A stretch of 64,000 nt of DNA from Coxiella endosymbiont of Amblyomma americanum (GCF_000815025.1 NZ_CP007541.1:558001-622000); one strand, 5' to 3'; counted from the first letter of the stretch, positions 1-8,296 are shown. The notes: generated by a model not told the origin, from the letters alone. Translations and numbers: made by a program.

Positions 1-902
1 TCAAAACTATTACTAAACCATTTTGCTTGAGACCATCTTTTAAGCCAAGTTAATTGCCGTTTAGCCAATTGACGGGTAGCGACAACGGCTCTATAGCGCA
101 TCGTTACGTAATTGCAATAACCATTTAAATACTGTAACGCTTGCCGATAACCCACTGTGCGAAATGCTGGTAGATTAGGATTTAAATATCGTTTATATAG
201 CTGCTTTGTTTCCTTTAAAAGGCCATCTTTTAGCATTCGATCAAAACGTTTTTCTATGTTTTCATGTAAAATTTTACGGTCAATAGGAGTTAAAACAATA
301 TTAATAAATTGGCAATGAGAAATAGCTTTTAATCGATTTAAATTTTGGTAATTTGATAAAGGTTGTCCTGTTATCTCAAATACTTCTAACGCTCGTTGGA
401 TACGCTGAGTATCGTGTTGATTAATTTGCAATGCGGATTTTGGATCGATTTTTTTCAATTTCTTATATAAAGTGGTCCAACCACTTTGTTCTGCTTCTTT
501 AAGAATTTTTTTTCTAATCATTGGATGAGCAACAGGTAAATCAGACAACCCATATTGTAAAACGTAGAAATACAACATAGTTCCACCTACTAACAAAGGA
601 ATTCGATTCTTCACTTTATGAACTAATTTAATCTGTTTTAAAGCGTCTTTATAAAATTGACCAACAGAATAAGGGTGATTGGGATTACGAATATTAATCA
701 GGTGATGAGGTGTAATCTCCAATTCCTGGATAGTTGGTTTTGAGGTTCCAATATCAAAATCGCGGTATACCATCGCTGAATCTACGCTGATAATTTCAAA
801 AGGCCACAATTTCGTTAACTCAATAGCTAACCGGGTTTTACCAATAGCCGTAGGACCCATCACACAAACAATGTGTTTCTTTATTTGTTCGTTGTGATTC
901 AT
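1..902 (-). CDS. miaA: tRNA dimethylallyltransferase MiaA (3' end cut by window)
   Basis: MiaA transfers a dimethylallyl group from DMAPP to N6 of A37 in tRNAs that read codons starting with U. I translated the whole frame from the ATG at 900-902; it stays open to the window edge, giving about 300 codons against a usual 305-315, so only the last few are missing. The N-terminus has the P-loop GPTAIGKTRLA, followed by the family's DSAMVYRDFDIGTSKP segment and LVGGTMLYFYVLQYGL. The R-x-VGYRQ motif (FRTVGYRQALQYL) lies near the C-terminus. It starts 12 nt after bioD ends on the same strand, so it is probably read from the bio operon. MiaB, the next enzyme on the same base, is encoded at 39541-40872. 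Confidence 0.96.
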   Translation of the reverse strand, partial: MNHNEQIKKHIVCVMGPTAIGKTRLAIELTKLWPFEIISVDSAMVYRDFDIGTSKPTIQELEITPHHLINIRNPNHPYSVGQFYKDALKQIKLVHKVKNRIPLLVGGTMLYFYVLQYGLSDLPVAHPMIRKKILKEAEQSGWTTLYKKLKKIDPKSALQINQHDTQRIQRALEVFEITGQPLSNYQNLNRLKAISHCQFINIVLTPIDRKILHENIEKRFDRMLKDGLLKETKQLYKRYLNPNLPAFRTVGYRQALQYLNGYCNYVTMRYRAVVATRQLAKRQLTWLKRWSQAKWFSNSF

Positions 903-913
903 ACTAGAAAGAA

Positions 914-1606
914 TTACATATTAATTTTTGAAAAATTAAGTATCGATTGAAGACTAAACTGCTCTATCGGGTCTTTTTTGTAATGTACAACTCCTATACA
1001 CGGCGCTTTTACCCATTTTATTAAAGTCTCAATATTTTCATTAACTTTTTCTGTGTAAGGTTCTATACAATTTGCTACCCATCCTAAAAATGGTACACCT
1101 TTCTGTTTTATTGCTTGCGCTGTTAAAATCGTGTGATTTAAACAACCCAACTTAATCCCTGCTATTAAAATGACTGGAATTCTTAACAATGCAACAAAAT
1201 CAGCCATTGATTCTGTTGCATTTAACGGCACCGCCCAACCGCCTATTCCTTCAATAATAAAAACATCACTGGAAACCGCAAGGGATTTGTTTATTTTTTC
1301 TATCAAAACAGTGGTTGATAAATGTAAACCTTCTAATTGAGCAGCAATATTTGGTGCAATTGGTGCTTTTAAAGATATTGGGTTAACAAATGCATAACTT
1401 GTTTTAATTGAAGAAATTTTTTGTAGAGTAAGAGCATCTTCGTTATGCAGTTCATTGCTATTAGTACTATAATAACAACCAGAGGCGACAGGCTTTATAC
1501 CAAAAGTAGAATATCCAATATTATTGAACTTGCGCAATAAAGCAGCACTTATGTAGGTTTTCCCAACACCAGTATCTGTTCCAGTTACAAAAATTTTTAT
1601 AGTCAT
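914..1606 (-). CDS. bioD: ATP-dependent dethiobiotin synthetase BioD
   Basis: BioD closes the ureido ring: 7,8-diaminopelargonate plus CO2 and ATP gives dethiobiotin, the third of the four classic biotin steps. The 230-residue protein has the P-loop VTGTDTGVGKT (residues 7-17), the substrate-binding KPVASGC (38-44) and EGIGGWAVPL (119-128), which corresponds to the family EGAGGWxVPL. Length is normal for the family. It is the last bio gene of the minus-strand operon bioB-F-H-C-D, 25 nt after bioC. I see no clear Shine-Dalgarno before the ATG. Confidence 0.97.
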   Translation of the reverse strand: MTIKIFVTGTDTGVGKTYISAALLRKFNNIGYSTFGIKPVASGCYYSTNSNELHNEDALTLQKISSIKTSYAFVNPISLKAPIAPNIAAQLEGLHLSTTVLIEKINKSLAVSSDVFIIEGIGGWAVPLNATESMADFVALLRIPVILIAGIKLGCLNHTILTAQAIKQKGVPFLGWVANCIEPYTEKVNENIETLIKWVKAPCIGVVHYKKDPIEQFSLQSILNFSKINM

Positions 1607-1631
1607 ATTTACGTGGTAAGATTATTCATTT

Positions 1632-2378
1632 TCAAATTTTTTTACAAATAAAGAAACCGATTCGGTAAGTTAACTTAACTGGTTGTTTATTGATAGACTG
1701 TGGTTTTAATATCGGTTTAATCGATAAACTAGATTTTTGCTTTTGAATCAGGCAATTTGCCCCGATGCATTTTATAGAGCGAATTGCGGATTGTACAGTA
1801 TTAAATGTATCAGTGAAATTTATTTCTTGACAAGAAAGCATTGAGAAACCACTTGATACTAGCAAGTTAGTAATAACATTAGGTTGATAAAATTGATTAC
1901 GAGATTTTTCATCCAATTCGTCAAATGTTCCTTTTAAGGGAATGGAAAAAGCCATTATCCCTGATCGTATTAATTGATAAGAAAAAACTTTAAAAGTATT
2001 TTTTAAATTTAAAGACCATTGTAATCCCATATTACAAAAAATAAGATGAATTGAATTTTCAAAAAATAAAAAATCATCAAAATCTGCTAAAATAAACATA
2101 ACGTTAGAATTCTCGATTTTTCTTCTAGCTGTATTTAAAAGATTATTACAAAAGTCAATTGCATATAAATTTTTATATAGATATGCTAGACTGATTGCTT
2201 GGGTACTAATCCCAGTTCCACAAGCAAAATCAGCGATAATTTCATAATGAGAATCAATTTTTTTCAGTTGATTGAGTAGTGTGTTACAAATTTTTTTTGG
2301 TATGTCACTATAATTATCATAGGTTTTAAACGCTTTATTAAAAGATCGCTGTATGCGTATTTTCTTCTCACTCAGCAT
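1632..2378 (-). CDS. bioC: Malonyl-ACP O-methyltransferase BioC
   Basis: BioC methylates the free carboxyl of malonyl-ACP with S-adenosylmethionine, so that the fatty-acid machinery can build the pimeloyl chain for biotin. The 248-residue protein starts with the family's RIQRSFNKAFKTYDNYSDIP segment. The SAM-binding motif I reads DFACGTG (residues 50-56), where most relatives have DLGCGTG. The later IFCNMGLQWSLNLKNTF matches the BioC signature around N-x-x-LQW. The gene overlaps the end of bioH by 11 nt, a sign of translational coupling. The unusual Ala in motif I keeps the Gly pair that binds SAM, so I expect activity. Confidence 0.92.
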   Translation of the reverse strand: MLSEKKIRIQRSFNKAFKTYDNYSDIPKKICNTLLNQLKKIDSHYEIIADFACGTGISTQAISLAYLYKNLYAIDFCNNLLNTARRKIENSNVMFILADFDDFLFFENSIHLIFCNMGLQWSLNLKNTFKVFSYQLIRSGIMAFSIPLKGTFDELDEKSRNQFYQPNVITNLLVSSGFSMLSCQEINFTDTFNTVQSAIRSIKCIGANCLIQKQKSSLSIKPILKPQSINKQPVKLTYRIGFFICKKI

Positions 2379-3075
2379 AATTAATAAACTCTATTAATTG
2401 ACTATAATAACTTTCTTTGTGAGTTAAAAAAGCCAGATGTCCGGATCCTGAAATAGCGTGCATTATAGCTTTCGGATTTAAATCATAAAGTTTTTCCAAA
2501 TTTAATCGTACGACAGGATCTTGTTTTCCGAAAACAAGAAAAAGAGGTACCGTAATGCTTTTATAAATCTTTCTAACATCGGATTTAAACAAGATTCTCA
2601 AGTATCTAAGTAACACTTTACGATGCTCTAAGCAATTTAAAGAATGACTGAGTAGTAAATGTCTATAACAGGTTGCCCTATTAGGATAATTGACTAGTGT
2701 AAGAAAATAATCAAATAGATTAACTATATTATTTTCTGCTAATTCTATAAATTTATTAACTTCTACTGAAGACATTCCTATCCATCTCGCTTTCTGTGTA
2801 AATCTAGGGGAACATGACAGTAAAACTAATTTTTTTACTTTCTTTGGAAAATAGACAGCTAACATGATTCCAATTAATCCTCCAAGAGACCACCCTATTA
2901 TTGTCGTGTTGTTAGGTATTAAATAAGACACATTCTGTGCAACTCTATTTAATGTTAATTCTTTAATATCTGGCAAATTAATTAGTATAGATTCTTTTAA
3001 ACACAAACCATCTTTCAAAAGAGAAGGCTTAAATCCCCATCCTGGTATGCAAGCTATTGAAGATTTAGTTAGCAT
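2368..3075 (-). CDS. bioH: Pimeloyl-ACP methyl ester esterase BioH
   Basis: BioH is the alpha/beta hydrolase that removes the methyl ester from pimeloyl-ACP and so ends chain growth for biotin. Counting from the ATG at 3073-3075 the protein has 235 residues, with the nucleophile elbow GWSLGG (Ser63), Asp186 in FGKQDP and His213 in GSGH as the catalytic triad, plus the early PGWGF oxyanion segment. I prefer this ATG over an in-frame TTG seven codons upstream (3096), because the ATG is embedded in the end of bioF with a 7-nt overlap and the protein then begins like other BioH proteins. It lies inside the bioB-F-H-C-D operon. Confidence 0.9.
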   Translation of the reverse strand: MLTKSSIACIPGWGFKPSLLKDGLCLKESILINLPDIKELTLNRVAQNVSYLIPNNTTIIGWSLGGLIGIMLAVYFPKKVKKLVLLSCSPRFTQKARWIGMSSVEVNKFIELAENNIVNLFDYFLTLVNYPNRATCYRHLLLSHSLNCLEHRKVLLRYLRILFKSDVRKIYKSITVPLFLVFGKQDPVVRLNLEKLYDLNPKAIMHAISGSGHLAFLTHKESYYSQLIEFINYAE

Positions 3076-4223
3076 AAAAAACCAGAAAGATGACAAAGAA
3101 GTTGAATAATTTGCTTCTTAGTGTGTAAACAATTTAAAGAAATACGAATCCTAGTCAATTTCTCATTAGGAACACTTGGTGGGCGAATAGAAGCAATAAA
3201 AAAACCTCTCTCGAGCATTTTTTCTTGAATCCATTGTACTTTTTCATTATCCGCTACGATAAAACACCTAATAGGTGTTTTATCGTAAGATACTAGCTCT
3301 AATCCTTTACTTTTTGCTTGTTCAATAAAAAAATTAATAATTTCATTAAGTCGTTCTCGACGCCAACTTTCCATTTGTATAATATCCATTGATTTTAAAA
3401 TAGCCATGCAAATAGCAGGTGGTAAAGCTGTGGTAGTACGATAGCTTTTAGAAAATTGAATAATAGCTTCTATAATATTTTTCCTACCTGATACAACAGC
3501 ACCAGTACAACCGAAGGCCTTTCCTAAAGGGGCAATCAAACATGGCACTTCCGATTGGGTTAATCCCCATTGTGCACAACTGCCACCACCGTTTTTTCCT
3601 AAAACCCCAACACCATGAGCATCATCTACTATCAATAAAATATTTTTCTTAAAAATACGATGACTAATAGATAATAATGGAGAAAAATCACCATCCATAC
3701 TAAAGATGCCTTCTGTAATTACTATATCAGGTTTTTTTGAATACAATAGATAATCAAAATGTTCTAAATCGTTATGCTTAAAACGATAATGCCGGGCTCT
3801 AGATAAGCGGACAGCTTCAAGCAATGAAGAATGACAGTATTTATCTGAAAGAACGATACTTTGGCGATTGCTTAATGAAGTAACAACTCCCAAGTTTGCC
3901 GTATATCCAGAATTAAAAAAAATTGATCGATCTCTAAGTAAAAATTCGGAAAATCTTTCCTCTAAGCATTTTTGTGATTCAAAATATCCAGAGACTAAGG
4001 CCGAAGACCCACTGCCTACCCCATAAGACTGAATTCCTTTGATAAAAGCCTCTTTTACTAAGGGATGATTGGATAAACCTAAATAGTCGTTACTGCAAAA
4101 ATTGATACAAGGTTGACCATCTACTTTTATATAACTGTCCTTACATTTCGTAACGACAACTCGCTTTCTTAACAGGAAATTCTGTGCATATCGACCTAAC
4201 CGGTCCTGGATTTTCTCAATCAC
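3069..4223 (-). CDS. bioF: 8-amino-7-oxononanoate synthase BioF
   Basis: BioF condenses pimeloyl-ACP with L-alanine, releasing CO2, in the first ring-building step of biotin. It is a PLP enzyme of the alpha-oxoamine synthase family. Visible features over 384 residues are NFCSNDYLGLSNHP (41-54), GSGSSALVSG (70-79), DDAHGVGVLG (200-209) and the PLP lysine in APLGKAFG (Lys235; relatives usually have TLGKAFG). His131 stands where the ring-stacking His of the family lies, here in HSS rather than HAS. The start is a GTG at 4221-4223, 12 nt after bioB ends. Length is normal. Confidence 0.96.
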   Translation of the reverse strand: MIEKIQDRLGRYAQNFLLRKRVVVTKCKDSYIKVDGQPCINFCSNDYLGLSNHPLVKEAFIKGIQSYGVGSGSSALVSGYFESQKCLEERFSEFLLRDRSIFFNSGYTANLGVVTSLSNRQSIVLSDKYCHSSLLEAVRLSRARHYRFKHNDLEHFDYLLYSKKPDIVITEGIFSMDGDFSPLLSISHRIFKKNILLIVDDAHGVGVLGKNGGGSCAQWGLTQSEVPCLIAPLGKAFGCTGAVVSGRKNIIEAIIQFSKSYRTTTALPPAICMAILKSMDIIQMESWRRERLNEIINFFIEQAKSKGLELVSYDKTPIRCFIVADNEKVQWIQEKMLERGFFIASIRPPSVPNEKLTRIRISLNCLHTKKQIIQLLCHLSGFLC

Positions 4224-4235
4224 AGCGTTGTAACT

Positions 4236-5189
4236 CTAAACGTGTATAGAGAGAGGAGTCTTCATTCCTAAACGATTTAACAGATGAAAATCTCGATTTT
4301 TCTCAGGATTTTTTGCTGTTAGTAATTTATCCCCATAAAAGATGGAATTTGCACCAGCCATGAAGCACCATGCTTGTAACTCATCGGTCATTTTTTCACG
4401 TCCTGCAGACAGACGAATGATTGACTTTGGAAATATCAGTCGAGTTATCGCAACAGTCCTTACAAATTCGAAAGGATCCAAAGATTCTACACCTTCTAAA
4501 GGTGTACCTTCTATAGGAACAAGCTGATTGATTGGAATACTTGTCGGTGGTTCCGATAATTGATTAAGTTGTAATAACAGTGCGATTCGATCTTTTCGAG
4601 ATTCTCCCATTCCCAAAATACCACCGCAACAAACATTAATGCCAGCATTTCTAACATTTTCTAATGTATTAATGCGGTCTTGATAAGTACGAGTAGTAAT
4701 AATCTTCTGATAAAAATCAGGGGAAGTGTCCAAATTGTGGTTATAGAAATCTAATCCTGCTTGTTTTAGATCATTAGCTTGCTCCGAATCAAGCATTCCT
4801 AGCGTTACACAAGTTTCCAATCCTAAGGATTTCACCGCTTTAATCATTTCAAGAACTTTCGGTAGATCTTTTTTTGGTGGAGTTCTCCAAGCAGCGCCCA
4901 TACAGAAACGTTTAGCACCACTTTTTTTAGCAATCTTGGCCTGTTGAATAATTGCATCAACATCGATCAACTTTTCTCGTTTAAGGTTAGTTTTGTAATG
5001 TCCACTTTGGGTACAATAAGCACAATCTTCTGGACAAGTCCCCGTTTTTATACTCGATAAAGTACAAAGTTCCATCTCTGTAATATCGAAATATGTGCGA
5101 TGCACACTGTACGCCTTAAACAGTAACTCGAAAAATGGTATCTCGAATAAACAAGCAATAGACGACTGAGTCCAAGTGGTATCTTCCAT
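4236..5189 (-). CDS. bioB: Biotin synthase BioB
   Basis: BioB inserts sulfur into dethiobiotin by radical chemistry and is the last biotin step. The radical-SAM cluster motif is CPEDCAYC (Cys52, 56 and 59). Downstream come [32 protein letters not shown] and [13 protein letters not shown], all typical of BioB, and the C-terminal part carries the RLSAGRE segment that supplies the unusual Arg ligand of the [2Fe-2S] cluster. I chose the ATG at 5187-5189 (317 residues) because the run AAAGGGGG lies just upstream as a strong Shine-Dalgarno; a TTG 20 codons earlier (5249) would read into the divergent promoter region. It is the first gene of the bioBFHCD operon. Confidence 0.97.
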   Translation of the reverse strand: MEDTTWTQSSIACLFEIPFFELLFKAYSVHRTYFDITEMELCTLSSIKTGTCPEDCAYCTQSGHYKTNLKREKLIDVDAIIQQAKIAKKSGAKRFCMGAAWRTPPKKDLPKVLEMIKAVKSLGLETCVTLGMLDSEQANDLKQAGLDFYNHNLDTSPDFYQKIITTRTYQDRINTLENVRNAGINVCCGGILGMGESRKDRIALLLQLNQLSEPPTSIPINQLVPIEGTPLEGVESLDPFEFVRTVAITRLIFPKSIIRLSAGREKMTDELQAWCFMAGANSIFYGDKLLTAKNPEKNRDFHLLNRLGMKTPLSIHV

Positions 5190-5273
5190 TAAAAACCCCC
5201 TTTGTAGATTAAGGGTAAAGAGTCTATAATAGTCTCTTTGATCAGTCAACTAAAATTATAATGGTCAACACAG
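5190..5273. promoter_or_regulatory. Divergent bioB/bioA control region
   Basis: The 84-bp gap between the bioB and bioA starts must drive both directions. For bioA I see TTGTAG at 5202-5207 and a perfect TATAAT at 5225-5230 with a 17-bp spacer. A second TATAAT lies at 5257-5262 but would leave almost no leader. For bioB the minus strand has TTGACT (5244-5249) with only weak -10 choices. The hexamer GTCAAC occurs twice in direct orientation, at 5245-5250 and 5264-5269. No clean BirA operator of the enterobacterial type (TGTAAACC-N15-GGTTTACA) is visible, so biotin repression cannot be claimed. Confidence 0.5.
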
Positions 5274-6593
5274 ATGGAAATTGAATTATTAGATCTAAAA
5301 CATATTTGGCATCCTTGTTCACAAATGAAAGATTATGAGAAATTTAAACCATTAATAATAAAAAGCGCTTTAGGAAGTTATATTGAGCTCCAAAATGGAA
5401 AAAAACTAATTGATGCTATCTCTAGCTGGTGGTGTAAATCATTAGGGCATAATCACCCTTTATTAAAGACAGCCTTAAGAAAACAATTAGAAAGGTTTGA
5501 GCACGTTATTCCGGTAAATACAACTCATGAAGTTATTGTTGAGCTTTCTTGCAAATTAGCTGAATTAATGCCTTCTCTAACTAAGATATTCTACGCGGGT
5601 GATGGTTCTTGTGCTGTAGAGATTGCAATGAAGATGAGTTTACATTCAAGAATTATTACTGGTGATAAAAAAAGAACAAAATTTATCGCATTAAAAAATA
5701 GTTATCATGGAGAGACTATAGGTGCGCTTAGTGTAAGCGACCTCGGATTGTATCGATCTCCATATGCTACCATGTTGTTTAAGCCTTTTTTTATTATTGA
5801 CATTCCTTATGTTGCCAATACCAATAGCGCCCAATGGTACGATTGTGCTTCCCAATGGAAAACGATTGAACATTCACTTGAACCATATACGGAAAACACT
5901 ACAGCCGTTATTGTAGAACCTATCGTGCAGGGAGCGGTCGGTATGAGAATTTATAGTAAAAATTTTTTATTTCGATTATCACAATGGACAAAGAAACATA
6001 ACATTCATTTAATTGCAGATGAAGTAATGACAGGTATAGGAAGAACGGGGAAAATGTTAGCATGTGAATATGCTAACATTATTCCAAATTTTGTTTGTCT
6101 TTCTAAAGGGCTCACTTCAGGCTGGTTACCATTCAGTGCAATTTTAACCAGTGAAGAAATATATAACTATTTTTATGATGACTATGAAACTGACAAAGCT
6201 TTTCTTCATTCCCATACTTATTCAGGAAACGCATTAGGTGCGAGTGTTGCTCTTGCGACATTAAAAATTCTTTACAAAGAAAATCTTTGTAAAAGAGTTT
6301 CTGTGCTTGAAAAAATCTTATATGAAAATATGAAAGTCGTTGCTAAAAGTACAGATCAATTAATAAACGTTCGAAATATTGGTGCTATAGTAGCAGCAGA
6401 CTTGCGTCACCGTTTTTATCCACGATTAGGATACGAAATCTGTCAAGAAGCTATAAAATTAGGCGCTCTGCTACGCCCTTTAGGAAACACAATTTATTGG
6501 TTACCACCGCTTAATATTGAACTTCCGTTGATAGAGGAATTAAGAGATATTACTATTGATGCGATAAAAAACGTTTGTAACCGTTTATTGTGA
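5274..6593 (+). CDS. bioA: Adenosylmethionine-8-amino-7-oxononanoate transaminase BioA
   Basis: BioA moves an amino group from S-adenosylmethionine to 8-amino-7-oxononanoate, giving diaminopelargonate, between BioF and BioD. It is a class-III PLP transaminase of 439 residues. Visible are HIWHPCSQM near the N-terminus, the substrate-site Trp pair in SSWWCKSLGHNHP (51-62), YHGET (144-148), IADEVMTGIGRTG (247-259) and the PLP lysine in LSKGLTSGWLP (Lys278). The ATG at 5274 lacks a convincing Shine-Dalgarno. It is read away from bioB from a shared 84-bp region and converges on tRNA-Leu. Confidence 0.97.
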   Translation: MEIELLDLKHIWHPCSQMKDYEKFKPLIIKSALGSYIELQNGKKLIDAISSWWCKSLGHNHPLLKTALRKQLERFEHVIPVNTTHEVIVELSCKLAELMPSLTKIFYAGDGSCAVEIAMKMSLHSRIITGDKKRTKFIALKNSYHGETIGALSVSDLGLYRSPYATMLFKPFFIIDIPYVANTNSAQWYDCASQWKTIEHSLEPYTENTTAVIVEPIVQGAVGMRIYSKNFLFRLSQWTKKHNIHLIADEVMTGIGRTGKMLACEYANIIPNFVCLSKGLTSGWLPFSAILTSEEIYNYFYDDYETDKAFLHSHTYSGNALGASVALATLKILYKENLCKRVSVLEKILYENMKVVAKSTDQLINVRNIGAIVAADLRHRFYPRLGYEICQEAIKLGALLRPLGNTIYWLPPLNIELPLIEELRDITIDAIKNVCNRLL

Positions 6594-6629
6594 TTTCAAA
6601 AATTATGAAAACAGGAAGTATTTTAAGAG

Positions 6630-6651
6630 TTTTTACGTTTTTCAGTAAAAA
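6630..6651. terminator. Weak AT-rich inverted repeat between bioA and tRNA-Leu
   Basis: TTTTTAC at 6630-6636 and GTAAAAA at 6645-6651 form a perfect 7-bp dyad with an 8-nt loop between the convergent bioA and tRNA-Leu genes. The T- and A-rich arms could give a weak bidirectional terminator, but the stem has a single G-C pair, so the call is tentative. Confidence 0.3.
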
Positions 6652-6667
6652 AGAAAATAGAGCCCAA

Positions 6668-6753
6668 TGCCCTGGGCCGGACTCGAACCGGCATGGAGGT
6701 TTCCCTCCGAGGGATTTTAAGTCCCTTGCGTCTACCAATTTCGCCACCTGGGC
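6668..6753 (-). tRNA. tRNA-Leu (UAA anticodon)
   Basis: The reverse strand folds as a class-II tRNA of 86 nt with acceptor GCCCAGG, D-arm GCGAAATTGGTAGACGC, anticodon arm GGGACTTAAAATCCC (anticodon UAA), a variable arm and T-arm GCCGG-TTCGAGT-CCGGC. The 3' acceptor strand is CCAGGGC followed by discriminator A, so position 5 pairs A with A, a mismatch. CCA is not encoded. It is the distal member of a pgsA-tRNA-Gly-tRNA-Cys-tRNA-Leu array. Confidence 0.95.
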
Positions 6754-6790
6754 TTTTTAGCTTCCAAAGTTTTACTTATTTATTTGAAAA

Positions 6791-6863
6791 AGGCTGGAGC
6801 CGGACTCGAACCGGCATAGACGGCTTTGCAGGCCGTTACATAACCACTTTCTGCCATCCAGCC
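6791..6863 (-). tRNA. tRNA-Cys (GCA anticodon)
   Basis: A 73-nt cloverleaf on the reverse strand with perfect acceptor GGCTGGA/TCCAGCC, anticodon loop CTGCAAA (anticodon GCA), T-arm GCCGG-TTCGAGT-CCGGC and discriminator U, as in other bacterial tRNA-Cys. CCA is not encoded. It sits 37 nt upstream of tRNA-Leu in the direction of transcription. Confidence 0.96.
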
Positions 6864-7268
6864 ATTTTTCTCTCTAAAATTTTAGATTTATAAATCCTTG
6901 ATAGTGCATATTCTCTTATATTAACCGTTGTATTTCCTATCGCATTGCTTCTCCAATCTTTGTCAGGAAAATATTCTAAATACTTACATGAATAAATCAA
7001 TATTCTTCATAAAAGGTAGAATAGTTTAAAATTTGAAAATCTAAATTTAATTCAATTATAAAAATTGATTTTACTCAAGTCTTCAATATCTAGTTGAGAG
7101 TGTAATTATTCGTATAAAAATCTATTCCAAATTTAGAATTATTGCAAGTTAAGATTCTCTTGAGATTAAATAAAAGATTCATCACTGTTTTTGACAACGC
7201 TCTTAACCTAAAGTGGTAAAAAGATGCAAATTGAATGATACACACAATGTTCATTAGTAGAATACTAG
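6864..7268. other. Gene-free gap inside the tRNA array (405 bp)
   Basis: This AT-rich stretch separates tRNA-Gly from tRNA-Cys. I see no RNA fold, no readable protein on either strand and no clear repeat. In E. coli the homologous genes glyW and cysT are much closer together, so the gap has either grown or holds a fully decayed gene. Confidence 0.5.
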
Positions 7269-7341
7269 AGCGGGAAACGAGATTCGAACTCGCGACCTCA
7301 ACCTTGGCAAGGTTGCGCTCTACCAACTGAGCTATCCCCGC
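7269..7341 (-). tRNA. tRNA-Gly (GCC anticodon)
   Basis: A 73-nt cloverleaf on the reverse strand: acceptor GCGGGGA/TTCCCGC (one G-U pair), D-arm with AGCTCAGTTGGTAGAGC, anticodon arm CAACCTTGCCAAGGTTG (anticodon GCC), T-arm CGAGTTCGAATCTCG and discriminator U. CCA is not encoded. It follows pgsA by 76 nt on the same strand, as glyW follows pgsA in E. coli. Confidence 0.97.
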
Positions 7342-7417
7342 TTTTTTTAAATCCAGTTCTCATTATAAAGATGGATAAACGTCATGATAAATAACTCTAC
7401 ATCGTGTGTAATTATTA

Positions 7418-7978
7418 TTACTTTTCATGAGAAGTTGTCAAGTCTTGCCATGTTATCTTTAAGTAAATTATCATTGTCCAAATTGTAAGAAGAGCTGTAA
7501 TCCATAGTAATGTTACTCCACTTACTAATATCCATAATGATGCTTTAGGTGCATACCAGATTAGCAAAATTAAGGCCATTATCTGGAGAGTAGTTTTAGT
7601 TTTTGATAGAAGAGTTACAGCTACACTAGTTCGTTTCCCTAGTTCTGCCATCCATTCTCGTAAAGCGGAGATAATTATTTCTCGACAAATTATAATAGCT
7701 CCAGGAATTGCCAAATAATCTACATAACATTCACCAACTACCATTACCAATGCTGCTCCTACTAATAATTTATCAGCTACAGGATCTAAAAATGCACCAA
7801 AGTCTGTTGTTTGTGAAAGACTACGAGCTATATAACCATCTAACCAGTCTGTTATTCCTGCAAATACGAAAATGATGGCAGCGATGGGGTGTGCCCATTG
7901 GGAAGGTAAGTAATAAAAAAGACCGAAAATAGGAATAGAAGATAGTCGAATTAAGGTAAGAAAAATCGCAATATTCAT
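7418..7978 (-). CDS. pgsA: CDP-diacylglycerol--glycerol-3-phosphate 3-phosphatidyltransferase PgsA
   Basis: PgsA makes phosphatidylglycerophosphate from CDP-diacylglycerol and glycerol-3-phosphate at the inner membrane, the committed step to phosphatidylglycerol. The CDP-alcohol phosphotransferase signature is complete in the 186-residue protein: Asp44 and Asp47 with DGYIAR, then Gly61, Asp65 and Asp69 in FGAFLDPVADK. Several hydrophobic segments follow as expected. GGAG lies just before the ATG. The following tRNA-Gly, tRNA-Cys and tRNA-Leu keep the E. coli order. The usual upstream neighbour uvrC is not present; a decayed relic lies there instead. Confidence 0.96.
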   Translation of the reverse strand: MNIAIFLTLIRLSSIPIFGLFYYLPSQWAHPIAAIIFVFAGITDWLDGYIARSLSQTTDFGAFLDPVADKLLVGAALVMVVGECYVDYLAIPGAIIICREIIISALREWMAELGKRTSVAVTLLSKTKTTLQIMALILLIWYAPKASLWILVSGVTLLWITALLTIWTMIIYLKITWQDLTTSHEK

Positions 7979-8065
7979 AATAACTCCACAGGGTAATCAC
8001 TTATAAAGTTTAGTTAGTCAGAAGAGTTTATTGGAAATTGGAGATTGTCTTGGCTAATTTAGCAT

Positions 8066-8296
8066 TCAGCACTTTAATATTTCCTTTTACGGTAGTTTCT
8101 TAACAGTTTTGTAAAACGCTTTAATAGTTTAAATAGAAGGATCATAGACAACAGGACGTTTACCACTTACACCAAAAAACCTGCCTATTTTTACATTTCT
8201 GTATTTTTTAGGACTTATTTCACGTAGCTTTGCTAAAACCGTTTAGAAAAAGGATTGGTGTTCTTTTTTAAAAGTAAAAACTCCACCTATAAAATC
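8066..8296 (-). pseudogene. Relic of an unidentified protein gene upstream of pgsA
   Basis: Reading the reverse strand in one frame from 8296 to 8066 gives 77 codons broken by three internal stops plus a final TGA, with protein-like stretches between them. The longest, about 37 codons, contains REISPKKYRNVKIGRFFGVSG and then KRPVVYDPSI; earlier comes DFIGGVFTFKKEHQ, and later TIKAFYKTVKKLP. The text stays in one frame across the stops, which points to a recently decayed gene rather than chance. I do not recognise the family. The rest of 7979-8562 shows nothing further that I can support. Confidence 0.5.

Noticed and set aside
3076-3096. TTG start for BioH
   Set aside because: It adds seven residues not seen in BioH relatives and lies deeper in bioF; the ATG overlapping the bioF stop is better.
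6553-7326. Open frames running through the tRNA-Leu, tRNA-Cys and tRNA-Gly genes
   Set aside because: They overlap tRNA genes with clear cloverleafs, and their products resemble no protein family.
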